Source of the DNA: Saltatorellus ferox
Lineage (GTDB): Bacteria > Planctomycetota > UBA1135 > GCA-002686595
DNA: 64,000 bases
Direction: 5' to 3'
Assembly: GCA_007751475.1 (NCBI GenBank)
Contig: CP036434.1
Location: 1,612,001 to 1,676,000, forward strand
Positions 1 through 7,838 of the stretch are shown here, in pieces. Position numbers and translations under genes: made by a program. Positions within the stretch are counted from its first letter, which is position 1. The number at the start of each line of letters is the position of its first letter. The notes beneath the pieces are model-generated. The model did no database searches and was not told the origin of the DNA. It worked only from the letters and a program-made list of their open reading frames with translations.

Positions 1-1
1 C

Positions 2-1105
2 CTTCGCCACGCCCAGGCCCGAGGCATCCTCGTCCAGCTCGTGCTCGCCGAACGAGAGCCCACGAACATCGATTGGCTCGGCGGAGCGATGAGCACGCGG
101 CGGCGCCTCTTTCTCAAGCAGCTCGCCGCGCACTTCGGCTACCTGCCTGGCCTCGAGTGGACGCTTTGCGAGGAGAACGCCGCGCCCGGCGCCTCGACGT
201 TCGCCCAGTTCACGCCGCTGGAACTCCGCGACATGGCCACGTGGATTCGCGGCTGGGATCACCTGCGCCATCCGCGCTCGGTTCACGTCGACTACAACGA
301 TCTCTCGCTCTACAGCGCGATGATCGCGAGCGGCGCCGCGAACTGGATCGACTGCGTGTCGCTCCAGATCAGCGGCGACGAGGCCGGCACCGCGCGCCTC
401 TATGGCGACCTCGCCGAAGACGTCGCGGGCCGCTTCCTGAACATCGGACGCCGCGTGGTCGTGCACATCGACGAGCCGGGCTACTACCTCACGGGAGCCG
501 GGTCCGAGCTTCACCCGAACGCGTGGGCGAACGCGCCGCATGCGGGGACCGAGGATCGCAGGCGTCGCGTTCTCTACGACTCGCTCTTCTCGGGGGCGGG
601 CCTGCTCTGGTACTTCGGGCTCTACCCCCTGGAGGATGGCGGCGGTGACCTTCACACGGAGGACTTCAGGACTCGTGCCACGCTCTTGCGCCAGACCACC
701 ATCGCTCGCGAGCTGATCGAGACCACGTTCCGTGACGTCGGGCAGTTCGGCGCCGCGGACGACCTCTGGACGAGCGCGGTGGCGCCGCTGCATCCCGTGT
801 ACGGTGACGCCGAAGTCCTCGCCCAGGTCAGCGGCCCGCTCGGCGGCGCCCAGCGCGATCGCGTGCTGGTGTACCTGCCGGCGCTCGGCCCGTCTGCCTC
901 CGTCTCGCCCGGTCGTCTGGCTCCGTTGTGGAGCGGCGCTCCCGGGACCCGTACCTTCCGAGCCACCTGGATCAACCCGCGAACGGGGATCGAGCAGGGG
1001 CCGGATCAGTTCTTCGATCCCACGCAGGCCTTCTGGCCGGAACCGCCCGCGGGCGCCCCGCTGAACCCGGATGTCGACTGGGTCCTGCGGGTGACGCCGC
1101 TCTGA
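2..1105 (+). CDS. Glycoside-hydrolase-like protein with collagenase-type C-terminal domain (5' truncated by window edge)
   Basis: The reading frame is open to the left edge, so the true start lies outside the window; about 367 residues are visible. The visible N-terminus (HAQARGILVQLVL) reads like a strand and helix of a TIM barrel. LEWTLCEEN resembles the W-x-L-x-E-E-N catalytic-strand region of the DUF4038/apiosidase-like glycoside hydrolases. The last 50 residues (FRATWINPRTG ... DWVLRV) match the usual pattern of the 'putative collagen-binding domain of a collagenase', which commonly follows DUF4038. A role in polysaccharide breakdown outside the cytoplasm is inferred from the family. Substrate unknown; any signal peptide would be upstream of the window. 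The stop codon lies in the loop of a terminator-like hairpin. Confidence 0.6.
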   Translation, partial: LRHAQARGILVQLVLAEREPTNIDWLGGAMSTRRRLFLKQLAAHFGYLPGLEWTLCEENAAPGASTFAQFTPLELRDMATWIRGWDHLRHPRSVHVDYNDLSLYSAMIASGAANWIDCVSLQISGDEAGTARLYGDLAEDVAGRFLNIGRRVVVHIDEPGYYLTGAGSELHPNAWANAPHAGTEDRRRRVLYDSLFSGAGLLWYFGLYPLEDGGGDLHTEDFRTRATLLRQTTIARELIETTFRDVGQFGAADDLWTSAVAPLHPVYGDAEVLAQVSGPLGGAQRDRVLVYLPALGPSASVSPGRLAPLWSGAPGTRTFRATWINPRTGIEQGPDQFFDPTQAFWPEPPAGAPLNPDVDWVLRVTPL

Positions 1106-1117
1106 AGGAGCGGCGTC
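1093..1117. terminator. Perfect 10-bp hairpin at a convergent junction, stop codon in loop
   Basis: GACGCCGCTC and GAGCGGCGTC are perfect inverted repeats around the loop TGAAG, which contains the TGA stop of the upstream plus-strand gene. There is no U-tract. It lies between two convergent genes, so a bidirectional terminator is likely. Confidence 0.6.
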
Positions 1118-1130
1118 CGGTGACGCATTC

Positions 1131-2207
1131 TTAGAAGCGCCAGATCGCCGAAGCGGTCCAGCGGTAGCCCCAGAGGTCCACGCTATCGGTCAACGGCGAC
1201 TCGTAGCCGAGGCGCACGGCGAGGTCACGCTGGAGGCGAACCTCTCCGCCGATCGCGATGCTCAGCGAATCCTCGTCCTCGTTGCCGCCGAAGTTGCCGA
1301 GGTCGAGGCCGCCGAACGGCGTGACCGGCGCGCCGTTGCTGAGCGTCTTGTAGTAGTTCAGCTCGACGATCGGGCTGAACATGTCGTTCACCTCGTAGTC
1401 GTAGTGAAGGTGGGCCGACAGGCGATCGGAATCACCGTTGACGTTCTCGGAGCCGGTCGCGAAGAGCGCGTTGACGGACAGGCCGAAGTGCGAGCGATCG
1501 AAGCCCTTGTTGAGGGCGCCGAACACGCGGAACTCGTCGTCACCGCCGAGCGTGTCATCGTCGCCGATGCCCAGCTCGTAGCCGACGCCGATGGACGCGT
1601 GGGTCTGGCTCTCCCAGTCCTGCAGGAAGGCATACTTGATCGCGACCGCAAGGTCGTCGAGGCCAGCTTCTTCCGAGCCGCCGAGGTGCACGTCGTTGAA
1701 GCCCAGCTTCGAGACCTGGAACTGGAAGCGCTCGTCGATCGCCTTGCGGAACTGGAAGCCGTACGTGCGCGCGGCCCCGCCGTTCGTCACGCCGTTGCGC
1801 GGGAACTGGTGGTTCATGTAGTGGCCGCGGATGTCGCTCGTGATGTACGCATCGTCGTTGTAGTTCGGCGCGGACATCGGGTGCACGATGCGGCGACCGT
1901 TCTGGGAGCGCCAGAACGCGCGCGGCTGATCTTCGTCGAAGAAGTAGCCTTCTGAAGGGACGCTCGTGGGATCGTCCTGGCGCAGGTTCGGGGCAGCGAA
2001 CGACGACTCGACGACGCCAAGGGCGCTGCCGTCGGCATCGTCGATGCGCAGTACGCCCTCGGAAGAACGCTCGAACGCAGCCTCGGACTGGTCCACGGCC
2101 TCTTCGATTTCGAGCGGCGTCTGCGCAGCGGCCACGGAGGTGGACAGAAGGAGGCTGGCGCCCAGGGCGCAGAGGCTCCTCATCGTGCGGGGGTTTTCGA
2201 TTCTCAT
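1131..2207 (-). CDS. Outer-membrane beta-barrel protein, transporter/MetA-pathway-like
   Basis: A 358-residue protein with a signal peptide (a basic start, then a LCALGASLLLSTSVAAA core, cleavage near AAAQ). After an acidic N-terminal stretch of about 100 residues come alternating amphipathic strands with Gly and aromatic residues (SIGVGYELGIG, HFGLSVNALFATGSEN, LAVRLGYESP). It ends in Trp-Arg-Phe; a terminal Phe is the usual recognition signal for barrel assembly. The overall look fits the loosely defined 'phenol MetA degradation'/transporter barrel group, but I cannot assign a substrate. It is monocistronic on the minus strand and convergent with the upstream hydrolase. The ATG was chosen because it directly precedes the signal peptide. 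Confidence 0.6.
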   Translation of the reverse strand: MRIENPRTMRSLCALGASLLLSTSVAAAQTPLEIEEAVDQSEAAFERSSEGVLRIDDADGSALGVVESSFAAPNLRQDDPTSVPSEGYFFDEDQPRAFWRSQNGRRIVHPMSAPNYNDDAYITSDIRGHYMNHQFPRNGVTNGGAARTYGFQFRKAIDERFQFQVSKLGFNDVHLGGSEEAGLDDLAVAIKYAFLQDWESQTHASIGVGYELGIGDDDTLGGDDEFRVFGALNKGFDRSHFGLSVNALFATGSENVNGDSDRLSAHLHYDYEVNDMFSPIVELNYYKTLSNGAPVTPFGGLDLGNFGGNEDEDSLSIAIGGEVRLQRDLAVRLGYESPLTDSVDLWGYRWTASAIWRF

Positions 2208-2339
2208 TGGACTGGGGTGGGGCGCCGACCGGCTGCGGGCTCCGTTCGGAACGGGGAAAGGCGCAGGGCAAGCATCTGTGTGGGGGCCTCCAGGATAGTC
2301 ATCCCAGACGATAGATGCGCCTCCCGAGATGAATGGAGG

Positions 2340-3749
2340 TCAATGCGGGCGCTGGAGCGCGGCCAGGACCCGATCTTTCACGCTGGTCATGGGCACCGTG
2401 CCCGTCGCTCCCGGGGCGGGTGTGCACTCCCTTCCCTGGCCGAACGGCAGGGTCGAGAGCCAGACGGGCCCTTCCGCGGGGTCGTTCGGGATGAGCCCGT
2501 GGCTGCCGCGGATCAGGGTGGCATCCGTGGGGATCACGTCCATCAGGTAGCGAAATCCGAGCTTCTTTTGGGCGAGGCGCCGGGCGACGCGGAGCATCGG
2601 CGCCTTGAGCGCGGGGTCGACCAGCATCTCCAGCGGGTCGTAGCCCGGCTTGCGATGGATGTCGACCGTGCGGGCGAAGTCGGGCTCGGCGGCCGGGTCG
2701 TCCCAGTAGTAGTAGGTGAACCAGGCGTCGGGGGCCGAGAGCGCCACGAGGTCCCCGGCGTTCGGGTGCGCGATGCCAGCGGCGCGCTGGCCTTCTGCGT
2801 CGAGGATGGACTGCACGCCGTCCACTCCCTCGAGGACCCGGAGCGCCTCGGCCGTGGCCGCGTCGTCCTGGGTGTAGACGTGGGCGACCTGGTGATCGAC
2901 GAGGGCGAACGCGCGGCTGCCGAAGGGATCGAGCACGTCGCCGTTCGGCGTCTTCCGCGCGTGCAGGAGGCCGGCGCGGCGAAGCGCGCGATTGATGTGC
3001 ACGGGCTTGGAGACCTCGGTGATCCCGTACTCGCTGACGACGATCACGGCGGCGCTCGCCTCGTCGGCGGCCGCCACGAGGTCGCCGACGATGACGTCGA
3101 TCTCCCTCAGCGCCTCGATCGAACGCGCGGCCTTGGGGCCGAAGCGCTGGTGGTCGTAGTCGAGGTGAGGCAGGTACGCCATCGTGAGCGTCGTGCGCTT
3201 CTCGCGCAGCGTCCGAATCGCTGCGTCGGCGATCCAGCGGCTCGACGGCAGCCCCGCCTTCGGGCCCCAGAAATCGAAGAAGGGGAAGGCGCCGAGGGCG
3301 GCCTCGGTCTCCTCGCCGAACTCGGGCGGCCAGGCGTAGATCGCGGGGATCTTGCGTCCGTCCGCCGGGTAGTAGGGCCGCGGCGTGATCGAGAGGTCGA
3401 CGGCCGCTCCCATGTTCCACCACCAGAAGAGCTTGGCGCAGGTGAAGCTCGGGTCCAGCCTCTTCGCGGCCTCGTAGACCTTCTCGCCGTCGACGAGCGC
3501 GTTCGACTGGCGCCAGAGGGCGACCTCGAAACTCTTCGGATCCCGCCAGCCGTTGCCGACCGCGCCGTGCTCCGACGGCATGGTGCCCGTGAGCATCGTG
3601 GCCTGGGCGCTGCAGGTGACCGCGGGCAAGATCGAGTCCATCGGGGCGACCGACCCGCGCGCCCCGAGGGCGTGGAGATGGGGGGTGATCTCCGGGGAGA
3701 TCTGGGCCTTCGTCAATCCGACGACATCGAGGAGCAGGACCGGCTGCAT
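2340..3749 (-). CDS. Alkaline-phosphatase-superfamily phosphodiesterase / nucleotide pyrophosphatase
   Basis: A 469-residue protein of the type-I phosphodiesterase/nucleotide pyrophosphatase family. Asp8 (LLLDVVG) is a metal ligand and Thr45 in PAVTCSAQATMLTG sits where the family has its nucleophile. Further metal-site segments are HLDYDHQRFGP and VVSEYGITEV. There is no signal peptide, so a cytoplasmic role in hydrolysing a phosphodiester or phosphonate compound is inferred; the substrate cannot be read from sequence. Its ATG is only 30 bp from the divergent ATG of the Rieske gene, so both promoters must overlap in, or extend into, each other's 5' region. Confidence 0.8.
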   Translation of the reverse strand: MQPVLLLDVVGLTKAQISPEITPHLHALGARGSVAPMDSILPAVTCSAQATMLTGTMPSEHGAVGNGWRDPKSFEVALWRQSNALVDGEKVYEAAKRLDPSFTCAKLFWWWNMGAAVDLSITPRPYYPADGRKIPAIYAWPPEFGEETEAALGAFPFFDFWGPKAGLPSSRWIADAAIRTLREKRTTLTMAYLPHLDYDHQRFGPKAARSIEALREIDVIVGDLVAAADEASAAVIVVSEYGITEVSKPVHINRALRRAGLLHARKTPNGDVLDPFGSRAFALVDHQVAHVYTQDDAATAEALRVLEGVDGVQSILDAEGQRAAGIAHPNAGDLVALSAPDAWFTYYYWDDPAAEPDFARTVDIHRKPGYDPLEMLVDPALKAPMLRVARRLAQKKLGFRYLMDVIPTDATLIRGSHGLIPNDPAEGPVWLSTLPFGQGRECTPAPGATGTVPMTSVKDRVLAALQRPH

Positions 3750-3779
3750 GGCGAGATGCTACGTCGTTACCATGTCGCG

Positions 3780-4133
3780 ATGCTCCAGAAGCTCTTCAGA
3801 CTCTTCTCTAGATCCGGCGTCATCGTTCCTGGGGGCGCGACCCTCGAGGAAGGGACGGCGCGCAGCGTCGACCTGGGAGACCCGCTCGCGGGCGGCAAGC
3901 GCCTCATCCTCTGCAAGACGGACGGCGAGGTCCACGTGCTGGACGCGCGCTGTCCCCACGAGCAGGGCGGCCAGATCCAGACAGGGCCGCTCGAGAAGGG
4001 CAAGTACGCGATCTGCCCGCTGCACCGCTATCTCTTCGATCCGAAGACCGGCAAGGCCGAAGGCGTCGCCTGCGCGCCAGCGCGGCGCTACAAGGCGAAG
4101 AGGATCGGGGACGACCTGGAAGTCTTCGTCTGA
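3780..4133 (+). CDS. Rieske [2Fe-2S] domain protein, small ferredoxin type
   Basis: A 117-residue protein with the two Rieske ligand boxes: C58-P-H60 and C79-P-L-H82, separated by 18 residues, which fits a [2Fe-2S] cluster held by two Cys and two His. No other domain is present, so it resembles the stand-alone ferredoxin components of dioxygenases and nitrite-reductase small subunits. The frame runs open for 1.5 kb upstream, but that stretch is antisense to the phosphodiesterase and is not part of this gene. ATG 3780 is preferred; ATG 3756 in the same frame would add eight residues (MLRRYHVA). Redox partner unknown. It converges on the HTH gene with a 6-bp hairpin (4141-4158) between them. 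Confidence 0.85.
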   Translation: MLQKLFRLFSRSGVIVPGGATLEEGTARSVDLGDPLAGGKRLILCKTDGEVHVLDARCPHEQGGQIQTGPLEKGKYAICPLHRYLFDPKTGKAEGVACAPARRYKAKRIGDDLEVFV

Positions 4134-4140
4134 CGGGGGC

Positions 4141-4158
4141 GGGTCCGCGGAGGGACCC
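4141..4158. terminator. Short hairpin between convergent genes
   Basis: GGGTCC and GGACCC form a 6-bp stem around GCGGAG, 8 nt after the Rieske stop. Weak and without a U-tract, but placed like the other convergent-junction hairpins in this window. Confidence 0.35.
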
Positions 4159-4167
4159 TCTCGGGCA

Positions 4168-4791
4168 TCAGCGGAGCGTGATCCGCTGGCGGACGTAGTC
4201 GGCGATCCCGGCGTCGGTCGAGTTCACGTGAACGATCGTACGCTCGGCGTTGTAGCGCTCGACGAGGACGTCGAGGTGGGCCCCGTTCACCGTCGTCGTG
4301 AAGGACTTTTCGACGCCGCGGCTCAGGAGCGGCTGGTTTGTCATCCCAGTTACGGTCTGCTGGACGTCCAGCCAGATCGCCTCGAGATCGCCCTCGATGA
4401 TCACGCCCTGGGTGCTCATGGCGCCCGCGTGGGGGGTCCGGAGGCTCGACTCCGTCTCCGTGATGCAGCCGGGGAGGGCGGTGAACGCCAGCAACACGAG
4501 GGCCGCGGCGGCCGTGCGGGTGGCAGTTGCGACGACGTTGCGCTTGGGCCGCGTGAAGCGGATCTCCAGGTCGCAGCCGGTGGCAGCGGCGACGCGCCGC
4601 AGGAGCGGCAGGTCGACACCTTCGTAGCCCGGCGACTCCCAGAGGTCGACCAGGTGCTCCGGGACGCCGAGTCGGGCCCCGAGCTGTTCCCTCGTTAGCC
4701 CTGCTTGAATCCGGCAAGAGGCGATGAGCGAGGCCTCGTCGTTGCGGGGGACGGTGGGCTGCCGGCGGGTGTTCAGGTCGGATTGGGTCAT
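4168..4791 (-). CDS. XRE-type HTH protein with internal membrane/lipobox segment and extracytoplasmic DUF3568-like tail
   Basis: A 207-residue protein with an unusual order. Residues about 20-76 form an XRE/Cro helix-turn-helix (SCRIQAGLTREQLGARLGV, then LWESPGYEGVDLPLLRRVAAATG). A basic patch RPKRN follows, then a hydrophobic stretch (88-108) ending in LPGC, a good lipobox with Cys109. Residues 128-205 read like the small DUF3568 lipoprotein domain (a mixed alpha/beta fold ending in a YVRQRI helix). No Met and no convincing alternative start lies between HTH and hydrophobic stretch, so this looks like one protein and not two genes. A membrane-bound one-component regulator or a RodZ-like scaffold are both possible; function is not established. 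Divergent from mutM, 110 bp away. Confidence 0.7.
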   Translation of the reverse strand: MTQSDLNTRRQPTVPRNDEASLIASCRIQAGLTREQLGARLGVPEHLVDLWESPGYEGVDLPLLRRVAAATGCDLEIRFTRPKRNVVATATRTAAAALVLLAFTALPGCITETESSLRTPHAGAMSTQGVIIEGDLEAIWLDVQQTVTGMTNQPLLSRGVEKSFTTTVNGAHLDVLVERYNAERTIVHVNSTDAGIADYVRQRITLR

Positions 4792-4901
4792 CGCTGGTCC
4801 TCTTCGCTCGCGGCGTGGGGGGGGGCTGGCGCCGGGGGTGGTTCCGGGGCTATCGGCAGGATCCCCGAAAGACTTTTGGCCTTCGATTACGCTTATGCGC
4901 G

Positions 4902-5777
4902 ATGCCTGAGCTTCCGGAAGTCGAAACCACCGCCGCCCTGGTGCGGCCGCACCTGGAGGGGCGCGTCATCACGGGGGCCAGGGCGAGCTGGCTCCGCTCC
5001 CTGGGCGGACCAGCCGTCGCCGAGTTCGAGGCAAGCGTGGTCGGATCGCGCATCGCCGAGGTGACACGGCGGGCCAAGTGGGTGGTCCTCCATCTGGAGC
5101 GTGCCGGCCGGCCCGCGGGTTCGATCCTGTGCCACCTCCGGATGACGGGGAGGCTGGTGGTGGATGCCCAGCCGGGCCACGCCGATCGGGAGGGGGCCTT
5201 CGAACGTGTCTCCCTGGGGCTTCGGGGGCCCGCGGGAGGCACGGCGACCCTTCGCTTCCTCGACGTACGGAAGTTCGGGCGCTTCCGATTCGTGGAGGAC
5301 CACCTCGAGGCCCTCGCGGACCTCGGCCCGGAGCCCCTGGGGGAGGAGTTCACGGAGGAATGGCTGATCCGGGCGCTGAAGGCTCGCAAGCGGGTCTTGA
5401 AGCCCTTGCTTCTGGACCAGACCTTCCTGGCCGGGCTCGGGAACATCTACGTGGACGAGAGCCTCTTCCAGGCGGGCCTCCACCCGGAGCGCTCGGCTCA
5501 CCAGGTGCCGAAGGACCGAGCCCGGGCGCTGCACGGGGCGATTCAGTCGACCCTGCGCCAGGCCATCGAGCGCGAGGGGTCCAGCTTCGACGCCTTCTAC
5601 CGGACCCCGGAGGGCCAGCCGGGCAGCTACCAGCATCTCTTCCGAGTCTATGGTCGAGAGGGCAAGCCCTGCCCGACCTGCGGCCGCCCCATCAAGCGCC
5701 TCGTGGTGGCGCAGAGGGGGACACATATCTGCACGAGATGCCAGCCAGCGCCTCGCGCTCCGGGAAAGCGTCGGTAA
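4902..5777 (+). CDS. mutM: Formamidopyrimidine-DNA glycosylase (Fpg/MutM)
   Basis: A 291-residue bifunctional DNA glycosylase/AP lyase that removes oxidised purines such as 8-oxoguanine. It starts MPELPEVE: Pro2 becomes the N-terminal nucleophile after Met removal and Glu3 is catalytic. The conserved Lys of the beta-hairpin lies in RRAKWVVL. The helix-two-turn-helix segment QTFLAGLGNIYVDE is complete. A C-terminal zinc finger is present (C-PT-C-GRPI ... THI-C-TR-C). Length is standard for the family. The start is fixed by the invariant N-terminus, although the frame is open 87 bp further upstream. It is followed by the EF-P gene after 12 bp. Confidence 0.96.
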   Translation: MPELPEVETTAALVRPHLEGRVITGARASWLRSLGGPAVAEFEASVVGSRIAEVTRRAKWVVLHLERAGRPAGSILCHLRMTGRLVVDAQPGHADREGAFERVSLGLRGPAGGTATLRFLDVRKFGRFRFVEDHLEALADLGPEPLGEEFTEEWLIRALKARKRVLKPLLLDQTFLAGLGNIYVDESLFQAGLHPERSAHQVPKDRARALHGAIQSTLRQAIEREGSSFDAFYRTPEGQPGSYQHLFRVYGREGKPCPTCGRPIKRLVVAQRGTHICTRCQPAPRAPGKRR

Positions 5778-5789
5778 GATCTGCGCGCC

Positions 5790-6359
5790 ATGATCGAAAC
5801 GACTGACTTCAAAAAAGGCGTCTGCCTCGTCTACAAGGACGAGCCCTGCATCATTGTCGACTACACCGTTTCGACGCCCACGGCGCGCGGCGGCAACACC
5901 ATCTACAAGACGAAGCTCCGCAATCTCAAGACCGGCCAGCTCTACACCGACTCGATCCGCAGCGGTGAGAAGTTCGGCGACGTGGACCTCGAGCGCCACA
6001 AGGCCAGCTACCTCTACAACGACGGGTCTCGCTGGTACTTCATGGACGATGAGTCCTATGAGCAGTTCGACCTCGGGAAGGAGGACCTCGGCGGTGATGA
6101 GCTCTATATCACCGACGGGATCGAAGGCATCCAGGCGATGCTGATCGACGGTGTCACGGTGTCGATCCAGCTTCCGCTGAGCGTGGCCCTCGAGGTCATC
6201 GAAACCGACCCGAGCATCAAGGGGGCGACCGCCCAGGCGCAGCTGAAGCCAGCGGTCTGCTCGACCGGGCTCAACGTGCCCGTGCCCGCCTACGTCGAGA
6301 TCGGCACGCGGATCAAGGTGGATACTCGCGACGGTCACTTCATCGAGCGGGAGAAGTAG
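5790..6359 (+). CDS. efpL: Elongation factor P paralogue, EfpL/YeiP type
   Basis: A 189-residue three-domain EF-P family protein, which relieves ribosome stalling at difficult (often polyproline) motifs. The tip of the domain-I loop reads STPTARGGN with Arg33, matching the SPTARGA loop of E. coli YeiP/EfpL and not the lysine loop (PGKG) of classical EF-P. The next segment (TIYKTKLRNLKTG) and the C-terminal STGLNVPVPAYVEIG are also close to the family. With Arg at the tip, the EpmA-type lysine modification cannot apply. Whether the genome also has a lysine-type EF-P cannot be seen here. It probably shares a transcript with mutM (12-bp gap) and ends at a strong hairpin. Confidence 0.88.
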   Translation: MIETTDFKKGVCLVYKDEPCIIVDYTVSTPTARGGNTIYKTKLRNLKTGQLYTDSIRSGEKFGDVDLERHKASYLYNDGSRWYFMDDESYEQFDLGKEDLGGDELYITDGIEGIQAMLIDGVTVSIQLPLSVALEVIETDPSIKGATAQAQLKPAVCSTGLNVPVPAYVEIGTRIKVDTRDGHFIEREK

Positions 6360-6370
6360 AGCCCCCATGA

Positions 6371-6396
6371 AGGGGCCGGATTCGAACCCGGCCCCT
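6371..6396. terminator. 9-bp perfect hairpin between efp and the convergent hypothetical gene
   Basis: AGGGGCCGG and CCGGCCCCT are perfect complements around loop ATTCGAAC, 11 nt after the efp stop and 9 nt before the stop of the opposing gene. The loop contains the palindrome TTCGAA, so on the minus strand it superficially resembles a tRNA T-arm. A bidirectional terminator is the best reading. Confidence 0.6.
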
Positions 6397-6404
6397 CACC
6401 GGGT

Positions 6405-6875
6405 CTACCCTCGCATCCGCCAGACCGAGTCGACCTCGGGCACCGACGGCCATTGCTCGGCCGCCATCGACAGGTACAGCGTCACGTCGCCCACGTCGTA
6501 CTTCTTGTCGAGTTCCGCGACCGTCGCCGCGACCTTGTCGCCCGCGGGCTTCTGCTCCTCGATGTTCTGAACCATGCCCTCTTCGTGCTGGACGTCGGTC
6601 CCATCGAGGAAGTCGATCACGAGATCCTTGGTCTTCGTCATCAGGTAGGTGCCGAAAAGCTCGTAGCAGAGCTCGGCGTTTCCACCGCGGATCAGCAGGG
6701 ACTGCGCGGTCTTCGCGCGCTTCTCCATCGGCAGCTTCTTGATCGCCAGGGGGCGGAACTTCAGGACCTTCGCCACCTCGCCATCCAGCGGCCCGTAGCC
6801 GTCCTGGGCTAGCTGTTCGTAGATGGCCAGGAAGCGATCTTCCTTCATGGCCTTGAGCTGTTCGATGACCTGCAT
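6405..6875 (-). CDS. Hypothetical cytoplasmic protein
   Basis: A 156-residue protein with no family I recognise. It is soluble, acidic, predicted mostly helical, and has no signal peptide or membrane segment. Visible landmarks are an N-terminal helix (QVIEQLKAMKEDRFLAIYEQL), a central stretch with one Cys (GGNAELCYELFGTYLM), and a C-terminal LYLSMAAEQWP. The frame stays open upstream across the YhhQ gene, but that extension is antisense to a solid gene, so the ATG at 6875 is chosen. It is convergent with efp and divergent from yhhQ. Confidence 0.65.
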   Translation of the reverse strand: MQVIEQLKAMKEDRFLAIYEQLAQDGYGPLDGEVAKVLKFRPLAIKKLPMEKRAKTAQSLLIRGGNAELCYELFGTYLMTKTKDLVIDFLDGTDVQHEEGMVQNIEEQKPAGDKVAATVAELDKKYDVGDVTLYLSMAAEQWPSVPEVDSVWRMRG

Positions 6876-7010
6876 GCTGGGAGAGTTTCGGGCCGAAGTC
6901 TCGACTTCGGAACTGGGTGGGGCGAGTGCGTGGCGCGGCCGCTTGCCGCGTCGCCGTGAATCGGCCGCGGACTCTAACAATTCGGAGCCCCCATCGGGGA
7001 GAATGCCGCC

Positions 7011-7769
7011 ATGCAGGACGCCCGCGATCCGTTCCCGCGCGCCGAGGCCACGTTCGCGTTCCTCGCGGGCCTCTTCATGGTGACGCTGGTCCTCACCAAC
7101 GTCATCGGCACGAAGCTCTTCGAAGTGGGGGTGCCGGCCTTTCTCCAGGGGCTGTCCGGCGGCCCGACCGTCACCCTGACCTCGGGCATCATCACCTATC
7201 CGCTGACCTTTCTCCTGACGGACACCGTGGCGGAGATCTGGGGCCAGCGGCGAGCGACCTTCATGGTCTGGTCCGGGTTCATCATGAGCTTCCTGATGCT
7301 CCTGATCCTGCAGATCGCGATCCATCTGCCGCCCTCGCCCATCTGGATGCTCGATGGATTCGGCTTCGGAACTCCTGAATCGACCCAGAACGCCTTCCAC
7401 GCCACCTTTTCGGCCCCGGGGACGCTGCTCTTCGCGTCCATGACCGCCTACCTCGTCGCGCAGCTCTTCGACGTGAGGCTCTATCACTTCTGGTGGAAGG
7501 TCACCGGTGGCAAGCACCTCTGGCTGCGCAACAACGGCTCCACCTGGATCAGCCAGCTCGTCGACACTGCGATCGTGAACTCCATCTTCCTGCGCTTCGG
7601 GCTCGGGATGGAGTGGGAGCCGATCGGGGCGATCATCGTGGCCAACTACGCCGTGAAGGTGCTGATGGCGACCCTGGATACGCCGCTCATCTACGCCTCG
7701 CGGGCGGGGCTGGAGCGCTGGCTGGGCATCGCGCACGATCCGGCCCGCGCCGAAGCCCCGCTCGCGTGA
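7011..7769 (+). CDS. yhhQ: YhhQ-family queuosine precursor transporter (VUT/DUF165)
   Basis: A 252-residue inner-membrane protein with about six hydrophobic helices. It carries the family hallmarks YPLTFLLTDTVAEIWG in the first third and LWLRNNGSTWISQLVDT in the second half. Characterised members import the queuosine precursors preQ0/preQ1 for tRNA wobble-base modification. No queuosine synthesis genes are nearby, so whether this organism salvages or synthesises cannot be judged. The ATG at 7011 precedes the first helix by about 15 residues, as usual. Confidence 0.9.
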   Translation: MQDARDPFPRAEATFAFLAGLFMVTLVLTNVIGTKLFEVGVPAFLQGLSGGPTVTLTSGIITYPLTFLLTDTVAEIWGQRRATFMVWSGFIMSFLMLLILQIAIHLPPSPIWMLDGFGFGTPESTQNAFHATFSAPGTLLFASMTAYLVAQLFDVRLYHFWWKVTGGKHLWLRNNGSTWISQLVDTAIVNSIFLRFGLGMEWEPIGAIIVANYAVKVLMATLDTPLIYASRAGLERWLGIAHDPARAEAPLA

Positions 7770-7777
7770 ATCGCGCG

Positions 7778-7810
7778 CCGCGCCCTGCGCTCCATGGGCG
7801 CCGGGCGCGG
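7778..7810. terminator. GC-rich hairpin between yhhQ and slyD
   Basis: CCGCGCCC pairs with GGGCGCGG, with a nested GCGC/GCGC stem inside the loop. It lies between convergent genes without a U-tract; probable bidirectional terminator. Confidence 0.45.
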
Positions 7811-7838
7811 AACGCGGGGCGCGGCTACGGGCGGCGCG

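Noticed and set aside
2217..3755. 638-residue plus-strand ORF ending in the Rieske protein
   Set aside because: All but the end is antisense to a phosphodiesterase with intact catalytic motifs; only the part from about 3780 has Rieske features.
4893..6368. 491-residue minus-strand ORF across mutM and efp
   Set aside because: Both plus-strand genes are certain; the antisense translation has no recognisable domain.
6371..6396. tRNA-like T-arm (GGTTCGAATCC on the minus strand)
   Set aside because: The match comes from a palindromic loop inside a terminator-like hairpin; the stem does not fit a 5-bp T-stem with a 7-nt loop, and there is no D-arm, anticodon arm or acceptor stem around it.
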